Shown here in pieces: positions 6,368 through 14,558 of a stretch of DNA of 64,000 bases. Numbering within the stretch: the stretch's first letter is position 1; each line of letters begins with the position of its first letter. The translations under genes and the position numbers were made by a program. Source of the stretch: Paraburkholderia sp. D15 (lineage in GTDB: Bacteria > Pseudomonadota > Gammaproteobacteria > Burkholderiales > Burkholderiaceae); assembly GCF_029910215.1 (NCBI RefSeq), contig NZ_CP110396.1, forward strand, positions 124,001-188,000, in the 5' to 3' direction. The notes under the pieces are model-generated. The model searched no databases. It was not told where the DNA came from and worked only from the letters and a program-made list of their open reading frames with translations.

Positions 6368-7744
6368 TCAATCGAGCGGACGCAACACCTGCCCGCCCGC
6401 GCCGTCTTCCACTTGCCAGCCCGCCGTGTTCAATTGCCCGCGCAAGCGGTCGGCCTCGCTCCAGTCTTTCGCGACGCGCGCGGCCAGGCGTCGTTCGGCA
6501 AGCAGCGCGATCGACGGTGGAATCGTCACCGCGTCTTCCCGCCAGTGCGCGAGCCGCAGTCCCAGCACCGCGTCGAAACGGTCCACTGTCGCGCGGCGCA
6601 CGGCCGGCGGCAGGTCGCTGCGCACCACGTCCCACAGTACCGCGAGCGCACGCGGCAAGTTCAGATCCTGATCGACTTCCGCGTTGAAACGAGTCAGCGC
6701 GGCCGCATCCGCTTCGCCGCCCACCGGCCATTTAACGTACGCGCTGCGCAAGCGCGTCAACGCGGCTTGCGCAGCGTGGAGCGCATCCCAGTTAAAGCGC
6801 AGGCTGCTGCGGTAATGCGCGCTCAGGCACAGGTAGCGATACGCCAGCGGATCGACGCCTCGTTCGATCACCGTCTGCAGGCGCACGAAGTCGCCGCCCG
6901 ACTTCGCCATCTTGCCCGCGTCGAGCATCAGGAAATGACCATGCAGCCAGAAATTGGCGAGCCGCGTGCCGTGGCGCGCCTGGGTCTGCGCGATTTCATT
7001 GCTGTGATGCACGGCGATATGGTCCTCGCCGCCGCAATGAATGTCGAACCACGGGCCGAGGTATTGCGCGGACATCGCCGAGCACTCGATATGCCAGCCC
7101 GGAAAACCCACGCCCCAGGGACTGTCCCACTCCATCTGCCGGGTGCTGCCGGGTGGGCTGAACTTCCACAACGCGAAGTCCGTCGCGCGCCGCTTGTCGC
7201 CGACGGCGACTCGTATGCCGGCCTGCAGGCCCGAAACATCGAGGCGCGCGAGGTAGCCGTAGTCGTCCTGTCGGCCGGTATCGAAGTAGAGACCGTCGGC
7301 GGTGCGATACGTGTATCCGTTGCGTTCGAGTTCGGCGATGAAGTCGATCTGCTGCGCGATGTGATCGGTCGCGCGGCACCAGACCGTCGGCTCCAGCAGG
7401 TTCAGCGCGCGCCAGTCCTGCTGGAACGCCGCGGTATAGCGTTCGGCGATGGCCCATGCCGATTCGCCGGTGCGGCGACTGCCCTTCTCCATCTTGTCCT
7501 CGCCCTCGTCGGCATCGGAAACGAGGTGGCCGACGTCGGTGATGTTGACCACGTGGCGCACGGTATAGCCGTTCGCCGCCAGCGCGCGCCGCAGCACATC
7601 CTCGAACACGTAGGTCCGCAGATTGCCGAGATGCGCGTGGTCGTACACGGTCGGGCCGCAGCAGTACATGCCGACATGATCGGGTTGAAGCGGCGTGAAC
7701 GGGCGTAGCGTGCGCGACCAGGCGTCGTAGAGAGCGAGCGGCAT
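6368..7744 (-). CDS. cysS: cysteinyl-tRNA synthetase (divergent paralogue)
   Basis: The 458-residue class I synthetase charges tRNA-Cys. It has the HIGH-type motif HAHLG (36-40), the KMSKS-type motif KMAKS (278-282), and the expected zinc ligands Cys29, Cys221, His246 and Glu250 (CGPTVYD, WHIECSAM, HHSNE). After KMAKS it reads GGDF where typical CysRS enzymes have LGNF, and KMSKS is changed to KMAKS. This suggests a second, divergent copy rather than the housekeeping enzyme (inference; the main copy would lie elsewhere). The leader contains a 25-codon ORF with a Cys-Cys pair and an intrinsic terminator, so the gene appears to be induced when charged tRNA-Cys is scarce. Confidence 0.92.
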   Translation of the reverse strand: MPLALYDAWSRTLRPFTPLQPDHVGMYCCGPTVYDHAHLGNLRTYVFEDVLRRALAANGYTVRHVVNITDVGHLVSDADEGEDKMEKGSRRTGESAWAIAERYTAAFQQDWRALNLLEPTVWCRATDHIAQQIDFIAELERNGYTYRTADGLYFDTGRQDDYGYLARLDVSGLQAGIRVAVGDKRRATDFALWKFSPPGSTRQMEWDSPWGVGFPGWHIECSAMSAQYLGPWFDIHCGGEDHIAVHHSNEIAQTQARHGTRLANFWLHGHFLMLDAGKMAKSGGDFVRLQTVIERGVDPLAYRYLCLSAHYRSSLRFNWDALHAAQAALTRLRSAYVKWPVGGEADAAALTRFNAEVDQDLNLPRALAVLWDVVRSDLPPAVRRATVDRFDAVLGLRLAHWREDAVTIPPSIALLAERRLAARVAKDWSEADRLRGQLNTAGWQVEDGAGGQVLRPLD

Positions 7745-7813
7745 GATGGGTCCTTGAGCACGGGGTGCCGAGGTGTCGCGCGGTGGGAGACATGGCCGCG
7801 CGACGCGTCGTTG

Positions 7814-7850
7814 AAAAACAAAAAGGCCACCGGTCGTATGACGGGTGGCC
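7814..7850 (-). terminator. intrinsic terminator in the cysS leader (attenuator)
   Basis: On the minus strand GGCCACC (7850-7844) pairs with GGTGGCC (7831-7825), with an inner GTC/GAC pair and an ATAC loop, followed by TTTTT, one G and TTTTT (7824-7814). It lies about 70 nt before the cysS ATG and after the Cys-containing leader ORF, so it can stop transcription before cysS. Confidence 0.85.
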
Positions 7851-7891
7851 TCGGGGCGATGAACGGGTACGGACGTGTTCGGATCGGCTCG

Positions 7892-7969
7892 CTACACGCA
7901 AGCTCCCCTCGGCAGGCCGCGACAGCATGCGCGCAAGGCAGATGGAAGGGAAGCGATGAACGGGTTCAT
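7892..7969 (-). CDS. Cys-containing leader peptide (25 codons) of cysS
   Basis: The ATG at 7969 opens a 25-codon ORF ending at TAG (7894-7892). It encodes MNPFIASLPSALRACCRG and then seven more residues including Cys24. Cys15-Cys16 (TGC TGT, 7927-7922) are tandem. No Shine-Dalgarno is present; the ATG begins exactly 7 nt after the -10 hexamer, so the mRNA should be leaderless. Downstream of the Cys pair, GCCGAGGGG (7913-7905) can pair with CCCCGAGGC (7856-7848) across tandem G-A mismatches, and this sequesters part of the terminator stem. A ribosome waiting at Cys15/16 leaves that segment free; one at the stop codon would cover it. Confidence 0.7.
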   Translation of the reverse strand: MNPFIASLPSALRACCRGLPRGACV

Positions 7970-7976
7970 GGATTCG

Positions 7977-8005
7977 ATGCTAATGGCTAGCACGAATCTG
8001 GTCAA
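7977..8005 (-). promoter_or_regulatory. sigma-70 promoter of the cysS leader transcript
   Basis: The minus strand shows TTGACC (8005-8000), a 17-bp spacer, and TAGCAT (7982-7977). Seven bases later comes the ATG of the leader ORF, so transcription is expected to start at that A. Spacing and hexamers fit sigma-70 well. Confidence 0.7.
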
Positions 8006-8028
8006 TCGCTGGCCCCGTGTCGGTCCGC

Positions 8029-8070
8029 AAAAAAAACAGAACCCCGCGAGACTTTCATCCCGCGGGGTTC
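8029..8070 (-). terminator. intrinsic terminator of the cyo operon
   Basis: Perfect 10-bp arms GAACCCCGCG (8039-8048) and CGCGGGGTTC (8061-8070) enclose a 12-nt loop. On the minus strand this stem is followed within a few bases by eight T residues (complement of the A-run at 8029-8036). It lies 47 bp past the cyoD stop. Confidence 0.9.
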
Positions 8071-8116
8071 CGGTTTTGACGTGACGCGCGATGTGCTCGC
8101 GCGCGCGGCAATTCGT

Positions 8117-8455
8117 TTAGCGCGACATCATATGCATGCTGACGTTATGCATGACCCACAGCGTGCCGCCGATCACGATCACCGCGGTCAGCACCGTGAA
8201 GGCAAACGCCATCACATTCCAGCGCTGTTCCGACGACGTGTTCAGATGCAGGAAGAACACCAGGTGCACGACGATCTGCACGAACGCGAGGCCCGCGATC
8301 GCCAGCAGCGCGTTCTCGCCGGTCAGCATGCCGGTCAGCACGAGGCCGAACGCCGCCGCGGTCAGGATGACGGACAGAATGAAACCCGTCGCATAGCTGC
8401 CGAGGCTGCCGTGGCTTTCACCCGCTGCCGAGTGTGCGGAGTGGCTATGGTCCAT
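8117..8455 (-). CDS. cyoD: cytochrome o ubiquinol oxidase subunit IV
   Basis: The 112-residue protein has a His/Ser-rich N-terminus (MDHSHSAHSAAGESHGS) and three membrane segments (about 22-42, 49-70 and 84-105), matching CyoD in size and topology. CyoD helps assemble subunit I and its copper site in the bo3-type quinol oxidase. It is the last gene of cyoABCD, directly abutting cyoC; no cyoE (heme O synthase) follows, and a strong terminator lies just downstream. Confidence 0.95.
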   Translation of the reverse strand: MDHSHSAHSAAGESHGSLGSYATGFILSVILTAAAFGLVLTGMLTGENALLAIAGLAFVQIVVHLVFFLHLNTSSEQRWNVMAFAFTVLTAVIVIGGTLWVMHNVSMHMMSR

Positions 8456-9064
8456 TTAGATCACGCTCGCAAGATAGACAAAGGTGAAGACGCCGATCCA
8501 CACGACGTCCAGAAAGTGCCAGAAAAGGCTCAGGCACGTCAGACGGATCATGTCGCGCTCGGTCAGATCGCGGTGCGTCATCACCTGCACGGCGAGCACC
8601 ACCATCCAGATCAGGCCGCAGGTCACGTGCAGACCGTGCGTGCCGACCAGCGTGAAGAACGACGACAGGAACGCGCTGCGGCTCGGACCCGCGCCTTCGG
8701 CGATCAGGTGCGAGAACTCGCGCAGTTCCAGCACGAGGAACGACAGGCCCAGCAGGAACGTCACGCCGAGCCAGAAAAGCAGCACGCCCTTGCGCTTCCT
8801 GTACGCGCCCAGCATCGCGAAACCGTAGGTGATACTGCTGAGCAGCAGCATTGTGGTTTCGAGCGCGACGCCCGGAATCTCGAACAGATCCTTGCCCGAC
8901 GGACCACCCGCGAACTGGTGGCTCATCACCGCGAACACCGCGAACAGCGCCGCGAAGATGATGCAGTCGGTCATCAGGTACAGCCAGAACCCGAACACCG
9001 AATGCGACGGCACGTGGTCCGCATCGTGATGATGCGCACCCGCGTCAATAGTATTGGTCGACAT
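8456..9064 (-). CDS. cyoC: cytochrome o ubiquinol oxidase subunit III
   Basis: The 202-residue protein has five membrane segments and the COX3-like features of CyoC, for example HSVFGFWLYLMTDCIIF near the N-terminus and GTHGLHVTCGLIWM in the middle. It is a subunit of the proton-pumping bo3 quinol oxidase in the inner membrane. The ATG at 9064 overlaps the cyoB stop by one base (TGATG), which supports this start over longer in-frame options and indicates translational coupling. Confidence 0.95.
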   Translation of the reverse strand: MSTNTIDAGAHHHDADHVPSHSVFGFWLYLMTDCIIFAALFAVFAVMSHQFAGGPSGKDLFEIPGVALETTMLLLSSITYGFAMLGAYRKRKGVLLFWLGVTFLLGLSFLVLELREFSHLIAEGAGPSRSAFLSSFFTLVGTHGLHVTCGLIWMVVLAVQVMTHRDLTERDMIRLTCLSLFWHFLDVVWIGVFTFVYLASVI

Positions 9065-11052
9065 CAATCCACCTCCAACGCCATCTGGGCGCCTGCGCCC
9101 GAGCGCTTCTCTTCGATCGCGGCGACTTCGGCCGCCGGAATGTAATAGCCTTCGTTCTTCTGGAAGCTGTAGACGATCACGGTCGCGATCGAGCCGACCA
9201 GACCGACGATCGCCAGCCACCAGATATGCCAGACCGCGGCGAAACCGAGCACCAGCGAGAACAGCGCGGCGATCACACCAGCCGACGTGTTCGACGGCAT
9301 GTGAATGTCGCGGTACACCGGTTTGGCTTGCAGGCTCTTGTCCGCCTTCATGTCCGCGAATGCGTCCAGCTTGTGCACCGTCGGAATGATCGCGAAGTTA
9401 TAGGCCGGCGGCGGCGAGCTCATCGCCCACTCCAGCGTATGGCCATCCCACGGATCGCCGGTGACGTCGCGGTTCTGCGGCAGATTGCGGTCGCGGATAC
9501 TGACGATGATCTGCAGCACCTGGCACGCGATACCGATCGCGATCAAACCTGCGCCGGCAGCGGCCAGAATCAGCCACGGGTGCCACAGCGGGTTGTCGTA
9601 GTGGTTGATACGGCGCGTCATGCCCATGAAGCCGAGCACGTACAGCGGCGTGAACGCCACCCAGAAACCGATCTGCCAGAACCAGAACGATGCCTTGCCC
9701 AGCTTCTCGTTCAGCTTGAAGCCGAACGCCTTCGGGAACCAGTAGTTGAAGCCGGCCAGATAGCCGAACAGCACGCCACCGATAATCACGTTGTGGAAGT
9801 GAGCGATCAGGAACAGGCTGTTGTGCAGCACGAAGTCCGCGCCCGGGATCGCCATCATCACGCCGGTCATGCCGCCGATGGTGAAGGTGATCATGAAGCC
9901 GATGGTCCACAGGATCGGCGGCGTGAATTGCAGACGGCCCTTGTAGATCGTGAACAGCCAGTTGAACACCTTCACGCCGGTCGGGATCGCGATCACCATC
10001 GTGGCGATACCGAAGAACGCGTTGACGTCGGCGCCCGAACCCATCGTGAAGAAGTGATGCAGCCACACGAGGAACGACAGCACCATGATCGCGCAGGTCG
10101 CCCACACCATCGTCTTGTAGCCGAACAGCGGCTTCTTCGCGAAGGTCGCCACGACTTCCGAGAAAATACCGAACGCCGGCAGGATCAGGATGTACACCTC
10201 GGGGTGACCCCAGGCCCAGATCAGGTTCAGGTACATCATGGCGTTGCCGCCGCCGTCATTCGTGAAGAAGTGCATGCCGAGGTAACGGTCCAGACCCAGC
10301 AGCGCGAGCGTGACGGTCAGGATCGGGAACGACGCCATGATCAGCACGTTCGTGCACAGTGCGGTCCACGTGAACACCGGCATCTTCATGAACGTCATGC
10401 CCGGCGCGCGCATCTTCACGATCGTCGCGAAGAAGTTCACCCCGGTCAGCAACGTCCCGATACCGGAAAGCTGCAGACTCCATAAGTAATAGTCGACCCC
10501 GACACTCGGACTGAACTGCAGCTCCGACAGCGGCGGATAGGCCAGCCAGCCGGTTTGCGCGAATTCACCGATCACCAGCGAGATGTTGATCAGGATCGCG
10601 CTGACCGCGGTCATCCAGAAGGAGAGCGAGTTGATGAACGGGAACGCGACATCGCGCGCGCCGATCTGCAACGGCACGATGATGTTCATCAGGCCGATCA
10701 TGAACGCCATCGCCATGAAGAAAATCATGATGACGCCGTGCGCCGTGAACACCTGGTCGTAGTGATGCGGCGGCAGATAGCCGGGGTTCGCGTAAGCGAG
10801 CGCCTGTTGCAGACGCATCATGACCGCATCCGCGAAGCCGCGGAACAGCATGATCAGCGCGACGACGATGTACATCACGCCGAGCTTCTTGTGGTCGACC
10901 GACGTGAGCCACTCGGTCCACAGATAGCGCCACTTGCCGAAATAGGTGATCAGACCCAGCAGCGTCGCACCGCCGAGCGCGATCATCACGGCCGTGACCA
11001 TGATGATGGGCTCGTGATACGGAATCGAGTCTAGAGAAAGTTTTCCGAACAT
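9064..11052 (-). CDS. cyoB: cytochrome o ubiquinol oxidase subunit I
   Basis: The 662-residue heme-copper oxidase catalytic subunit has about 15 membrane segments. The metal-ligand regions are visible: [13 protein letters not shown] (low-spin heme His), [10 protein letters not shown] (CuB His and cross-linked Tyr), WLHHFFTMG (CuB His pair) and [16 protein letters not shown] (high-spin and low-spin heme His). It oxidises ubiquinol and reduces oxygen while pumping protons. It starts 3 bp after the cyoA stop. Length and motifs agree with E. coli CyoB. Confidence 0.97.
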   Translation of the reverse strand: MFGKLSLDSIPYHEPIIMVTAVMIALGGATLLGLITYFGKWRYLWTEWLTSVDHKKLGVMYIVVALIMLFRGFADAVMMRLQQALAYANPGYLPPHHYDQVFTAHGVIMIFFMAMAFMIGLMNIIVPLQIGARDVAFPFINSLSFWMTAVSAILINISLVIGEFAQTGWLAYPPLSELQFSPSVGVDYYLWSLQLSGIGTLLTGVNFFATIVKMRAPGMTFMKMPVFTWTALCTNVLIMASFPILTVTLALLGLDRYLGMHFFTNDGGGNAMMYLNLIWAWGHPEVYILILPAFGIFSEVVATFAKKPLFGYKTMVWATCAIMVLSFLVWLHHFFTMGSGADVNAFFGIATMVIAIPTGVKVFNWLFTIYKGRLQFTPPILWTIGFMITFTIGGMTGVMMAIPGADFVLHNSLFLIAHFHNVIIGGVLFGYLAGFNYWFPKAFGFKLNEKLGKASFWFWQIGFWVAFTPLYVLGFMGMTRRINHYDNPLWHPWLILAAAGAGLIAIGIACQVLQIIVSIRDRNLPQNRDVTGDPWDGHTLEWAMSSPPPAYNFAIIPTVHKLDAFADMKADKSLQAKPVYRDIHMPSNTSAGVIAALFSLVLGFAAVWHIWWLAIVGLVGSIATVIVYSFQKNEGYYIPAAEVAAIEEKRSGAGAQMALEVD

Positions 11053-11055
11053 GCG

Positions 11056-11955
11056 TTACCCCTTACCCTTTGGCGCACAGTTAGCGTCCTGCATGTTGTC
11101 GAGGACGTTCCCGTTGTTGTATCGGGCAATGATGTTGTGAAAGAGCTTCGGATCGACCGACGAGAAATAACGCACCGGTTCTTTCTCCGTCGGCGCCGAC
11201 ACCGCGTGGTAACGGTCCATGCTCAGGTTGTCCGACGAGGCGCGCACCTTGGCGACCCACGCGTTGAACTCTTCCGGCGACGAGGCGATCGTGCGGAACT
11301 TCATGTCCGAGAAGCCCTTGCCGCTGAAGTTGGCCGACTGGCCCGCGTAGTTGCCCGCTTCGTCAGCGATCAGGTGCAGACGCGTTTGCATACCCGCCAT
11401 CGCGTAGATCTGGCCGCCGAGTTGCGGGATGAAGAACGAGTTCATCACCGTGTCCGACGTGATCGTGAAGTTGACCGGCGTGCCGACCGGGATCGCCAGC
11501 TGGTTCACCGACGCGATGCCGAGGTCCGGATAGATGAACAGCCACTTCCAGTCGAGCGCGACGACTTCGACGTTGATCGGCTTGACCTGCGACTCGAGCG
11601 GCTTGTACGGATCGAGTTCATGCGTGGTCTTCCACGTCAGGATGGCGAGAAACAGAATGATCAGCGTCGGAATCGTCCAGATGGCGATTTCGATACCGGT
11701 CGAATGCACCCAGCCCGGCTGATAGTCGGCGCTCTTGTTCGACGCGCGATAGCGCCATGCGAACAGCAGCGTCAGCAGGATCACCGGCACGACCACGATC
11801 AGCATGGCCCAGGTGGAGGTAGCAATCAGCTCGCGCTCCGCTACACCCACGCTCCCCTTCGGATTCAGAATATCGAGGTTGCTGCAACCCGAGAGCAACA
11901 ACACGAGGCTCGTGGACAGGAAACTAATCGACCCCCGCAGAGTCTTTCCTTTCAT
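11056..11955 (-). CDS. cyoA: cytochrome o ubiquinol oxidase subunit II
   Basis: The 299-residue product begins with a lipoprotein signal ending LSGC, then has two membrane segments (STWAMLIVVVPVILLTLLFAWRY and IAIWTIPTLIILFLAILTW) and a periplasmic cupredoxin-like domain that lacks CuA ligands, as expected for quinol oxidases. It is the first gene of cyoABCD. The ATG at 11955 is preferred because an AAGAGG lies 8 nt upstream; the ATG at 11961, two codons earlier, is only 2 nt from that site. Confidence 0.95.
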   Translation of the reverse strand: MKGKTLRGSISFLSTSLVLLLSGCSNLDILNPKGSVGVAERELIATSTWAMLIVVVPVILLTLLFAWRYRASNKSADYQPGWVHSTGIEIAIWTIPTLIILFLAILTWKTTHELDPYKPLESQVKPINVEVVALDWKWLFIYPDLGIASVNQLAIPVGTPVNFTITSDTVMNSFFIPQLGGQIYAMAGMQTRLHLIADEAGNYAGQSANFSGKGFSDMKFRTIASSPEEFNAWVAKVRASSDNLSMDRYHAVSAPTEKEPVRYFSSVDPKLFHNIIARYNNGNVLDNMQDANCAPKGKG

Positions 11956-12378
11956 ATCCATTGCCTCTTATTTACGTCTTCAACGAACGTCATTCGACCG
12001 CTCTCCATTAGTAAGCGCTCGCATGGTAGGGGCACGTCAGGCGCTGATAAACCCTCGATTTAGCAACGATCTATTGCGTCGCAGCACCGTGCGACACGTT
12101 GCCGCAGGCGTGCGCTCGAATTCGCGCCTGCCGTCTCTACCTGCCTAGCTTCAAACAACCGTCACGACACGAAAATGCCTTTCCACAAGCGCTAAAACGC
12201 AACGCGATCCATGGGATTGCGCTGCGTCAAAGGCAAACGGAAAAGCGCGCGCCGGACTGAAAAAAGCAGATCGACACTGCAGCCCCCATGCGCCGGATGC
12301 TGCAGCAGCGAAATGCTTCAACTCACTCGGGTCACCCCTTCAACCCGCTGCTTCGACCTGCCGCTTCAACCTGTCGGC
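11956..12378. other. 423-bp region between cyoA and the NuoM-like gene
   Basis: This region must hold the cyo promoter and leader. I found no well-spaced sigma-70 hexamers, no terminator for the NuoM-like gene and no convincing operator, so nothing specific is assigned. Confidence 0.4.
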
Positions 12379-13932
12379 CTAACCCGGCGAACGAACCGTC
12401 GTGGCAACCGGCGCCGGCGCCGCGGCCTGCAGACGCTCGCCACCTTCCGGCGCGGAGTCCGACGGATGCACCGAGCGTTCCGACTGCGCCAGCAACGTGC
12501 CGACCGACGGATCGATCGCGTCGGTGAACGGCTTCGGGTTCAGGCCGATCGCCAGCACCAGCAGCGCCATCGCGCCGAGCAGCAGGAATTCGCGGTTGCC
12601 GAGGTCCTTCAGTTTCGCGACGCGCGCATTGGCGATCGCGCCGAAGATCACGCGCTTGTACATCCACAGCGTGTAGGCGGCACTGAGAATCAGCGTGGTC
12701 GCGGCCATCGCGCCGATCCAGAAGTTGAAGCGGATCGCGCCCATCAGCACCATGAACTCGCCGACGAAACCCGACGTGCCCGGCAGGCCGATGTTGGCCA
12801 TCGAGAACAGCATCACGAACGCGGCGAAACGCGGCATGGTGTTGGCCACCCCGCCGTACTCGGCGATGGACGCGGTTTTGGTGCGGTCGTAGAGCATGCC
12901 CGTGCACAGCAGCATCGCGCCCGACACGATGCCGTACGACAGCATCTGCACGATCGCGCCGGCCTGGCCGATGCGGTTGAAGACGAACAGGCCGAGCGTC
13001 ACGAGGCCCATGTGCGCGACCGTCGAATACGCGAGCAGACGGCGCATGTCGGTTTGCACGAGCGCGAGCAGGCTCGAATAGATGACCGCGATGAGCGACA
13101 GCGTGATCATCATCGGCGCGAAGAAATGGCTGGCCTGCGGTGCGATCGGCAGCGCGAAACGCAGCAGACCATAGCCGCCGAGCTTCAGCATGCCGATCAT
13201 CACGGCGGCGCCGGTCGGCCCGTCCAGGTGAACGTCCGGCAGCCACGTGTGCAGCGGCCACATCGGCACCTTCACGCCGAACGCGGCGAGGAAGCCCAGG
13301 AAAATCAGCACCTGCGGCCACGTGCCGAGATGCGTCTCGCGCCACACGGCGAGATCGAAGCTGTGCGTCTGGCTATATAGATAGAGCATCGACATCAGCA
13401 TCATCAGCGAGCCGAGGAACGACACGAAGAAGAACTTGATCGCCGCGTACGAGCGGTTCGAATGACCCCACGTGCCGATCAGCAGATAGAGCGGAATCAG
13501 CGTCGCTTCGAACGAGATGAAGAACAGCATGCCGTCGAGCGACGTGAACACGCCCTGCATGAAACCCGACAGCATCAGGAACGCGCCGAAGTACTGCGCG
13601 GTGCGCTGGGTGATCGACTCCCACGACGCGATCACGATGATGATCGTCGTCAGCGCGGTCAGCGCGACGAGCCACAGCGAAATGCCATCCACGCCCACAT
13701 GCCATGCGATATCGAAGGTCGGCGACCACTGCACGTTCTCGACGAACTGCATCGACGTCACGTCGTTGCGGAAATTCGCGACCAGCGGGATCACCGGCAG
13801 GAACCCCGCGACCGCGCCGCTCAGCGCGAGCCAGCGGGTGCGACTACGTGCCGCGTCGGATCCGGCCCGCAAAACCACGAGGCCAGCGACAATAGGGATC
13901 CAGATTAGTAGGCTAAGAAGAGGCAATGGCAT
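12379..13932 (-). CDS. stand-alone NADH-quinone oxidoreductase subunit M (NuoM-like)
   Basis: The 517-residue polytopic protein has the antiporter-like Proton_antipo_M domain of complex I subunit M: FISFEATLIPLYLLIG with the functional Glu, KVPMWPLHTWLPDVHLDGPT with its Lys, and later LAYSTVAHMG and NIGLPGTSGFVGEF. It is not in a nuo operon; its neighbours are cyo and an ABC transporter. It therefore looks like an orphan copy, perhaps a proton channel or antiporter subunit of another complex (inference). The ATG at 13932 is preferred to a TTG at 13971 because the family starts at MPLPLLSLLIW. A direct repeat and a perfect inverted repeat lie just upstream. Confidence 0.85.
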   Translation of the reverse strand: MPLPLLSLLIWIPIVAGLVVLRAGSDAARSRTRWLALSGAVAGFLPVIPLVANFRNDVTSMQFVENVQWSPTFDIAWHVGVDGISLWLVALTALTTIIIVIASWESITQRTAQYFGAFLMLSGFMQGVFTSLDGMLFFISFEATLIPLYLLIGTWGHSNRSYAAIKFFFVSFLGSLMMLMSMLYLYSQTHSFDLAVWRETHLGTWPQVLIFLGFLAAFGVKVPMWPLHTWLPDVHLDGPTGAAVMIGMLKLGGYGLLRFALPIAPQASHFFAPMMITLSLIAVIYSSLLALVQTDMRRLLAYSTVAHMGLVTLGLFVFNRIGQAGAIVQMLSYGIVSGAMLLCTGMLYDRTKTASIAEYGGVANTMPRFAAFVMLFSMANIGLPGTSGFVGEFMVLMGAIRFNFWIGAMAATTLILSAAYTLWMYKRVIFGAIANARVAKLKDLGNREFLLLGAMALLVLAIGLNPKPFTDAIDPSVGTLLAQSERSVHPSDSAPEGGERLQAAAPAPVATTVRSPG

Positions 13933-13935
13933 GTG

Positions 13936-13959
13936 CTCTGTCGAAAACTCTGTCGAAAA
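13936..13959. repeat. 12-bp tandem repeat upstream of the NuoM-like gene
   Basis: CTCTGTCGAAAA occurs twice in tandem (13936-13947 and 13948-13959), 4 bp upstream of the NuoM-like start codon. On the mRNA strand this reads TTTTCGACAGAG twice. Confidence 0.85.
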
Positions 13960-13980
13960 CTTGAAGTACAAAATGCCGCC

Positions 13981-14008
13981 TCGATGCTTTCGAAAACGAA
14001 AGCATCGA
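13981..14008. promoter_or_regulatory. perfect 12-bp inverted repeat (hairpin or operator)
   Basis: TCGATGCTTTCG (13981-13992) and CGAAAGCATCGA (13997-14008) are perfect arms around an AAAA loop, 49 bp upstream of the NuoM-like ATG. There is no following T-run, so it is not an obvious terminator. It could be a dimeric regulator site or a structured 5' leader. Confidence 0.7.
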
Positions 14009-14141
14009 AATGGACATGTAGGCTGAAATTTCGCTGAACTTGACGTGGAAGCGGTGCTGCCCGCTTCACGTTTACCCGCAGCCGAACGATCAAGGGTGGG
14101 AGATTACCAAGATAAGAATACTTTTGCAGCGCAACAACACC

Positions 14142-14234
14142 GCAAACCCTTTGTTAATGCACCATTGCCACGTTTGGACTTGCGGAACGAATAAAAATGT
14201 GCAGACGCACAACAGGGTTTGCCCGATGTTTTTT
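14142..14234 (+). other. long-range inverted repeat followed by a T-run, possible small RNA 3' structure
   Basis: GCAAACCCT (14142-14150) and AGGGTTTGC (14214-14222) are perfect 9-bp arms 63 nt apart, enclosing a small GTGC/GCAC hairpin, and a seven-T run follows from about 14228. The rest of the 13933-14558 gap contains no gene; it is AT-richer than its surroundings and must hold the start sites for the genes on either side. A small RNA here is only a possibility. Confidence 0.3.
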
Positions 14235-14558
14235 TCGTCCAATTTTGCGGGCAAAAGCAGGCAATTAAGCGACAGTTGAAGACTCTTGCGGCAATGCCCC
14301 AAAACGACGCGCGCACTGGAATAGTTCGTGCGGGTTCTCAGGGTCTTCCCGAGGTCGTTTTCGGGTGCCCGGCAATATTTTCGCGGCGGTCGAACGAAAA
14401 TATTTTTTGATCCGGCACTCTAGCCACCGGGGGCTTTTTCGAGCGATCGGCCCATTGATCGAAGGCCATCCGAGCGCATTGTTTCCATGGGTTGGCGACG
14501 GCCACCTCATCGCCTCTTTACTGGTACCTTCTTCGTTGGCTTCATTTCCGGACATCGC

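Noticed and set aside
8029..8070. A third attenuator, because the terminator lies just upstream of the cysS promoter
   Set aside because: It lies upstream of the TTGACC promoter and 47 bp past cyoD, so it is simply the cyo operon terminator.
13981..14008. Intrinsic terminator upstream of the NuoM-like gene
   Set aside because: The stem is strong, but no T-run follows on either strand.
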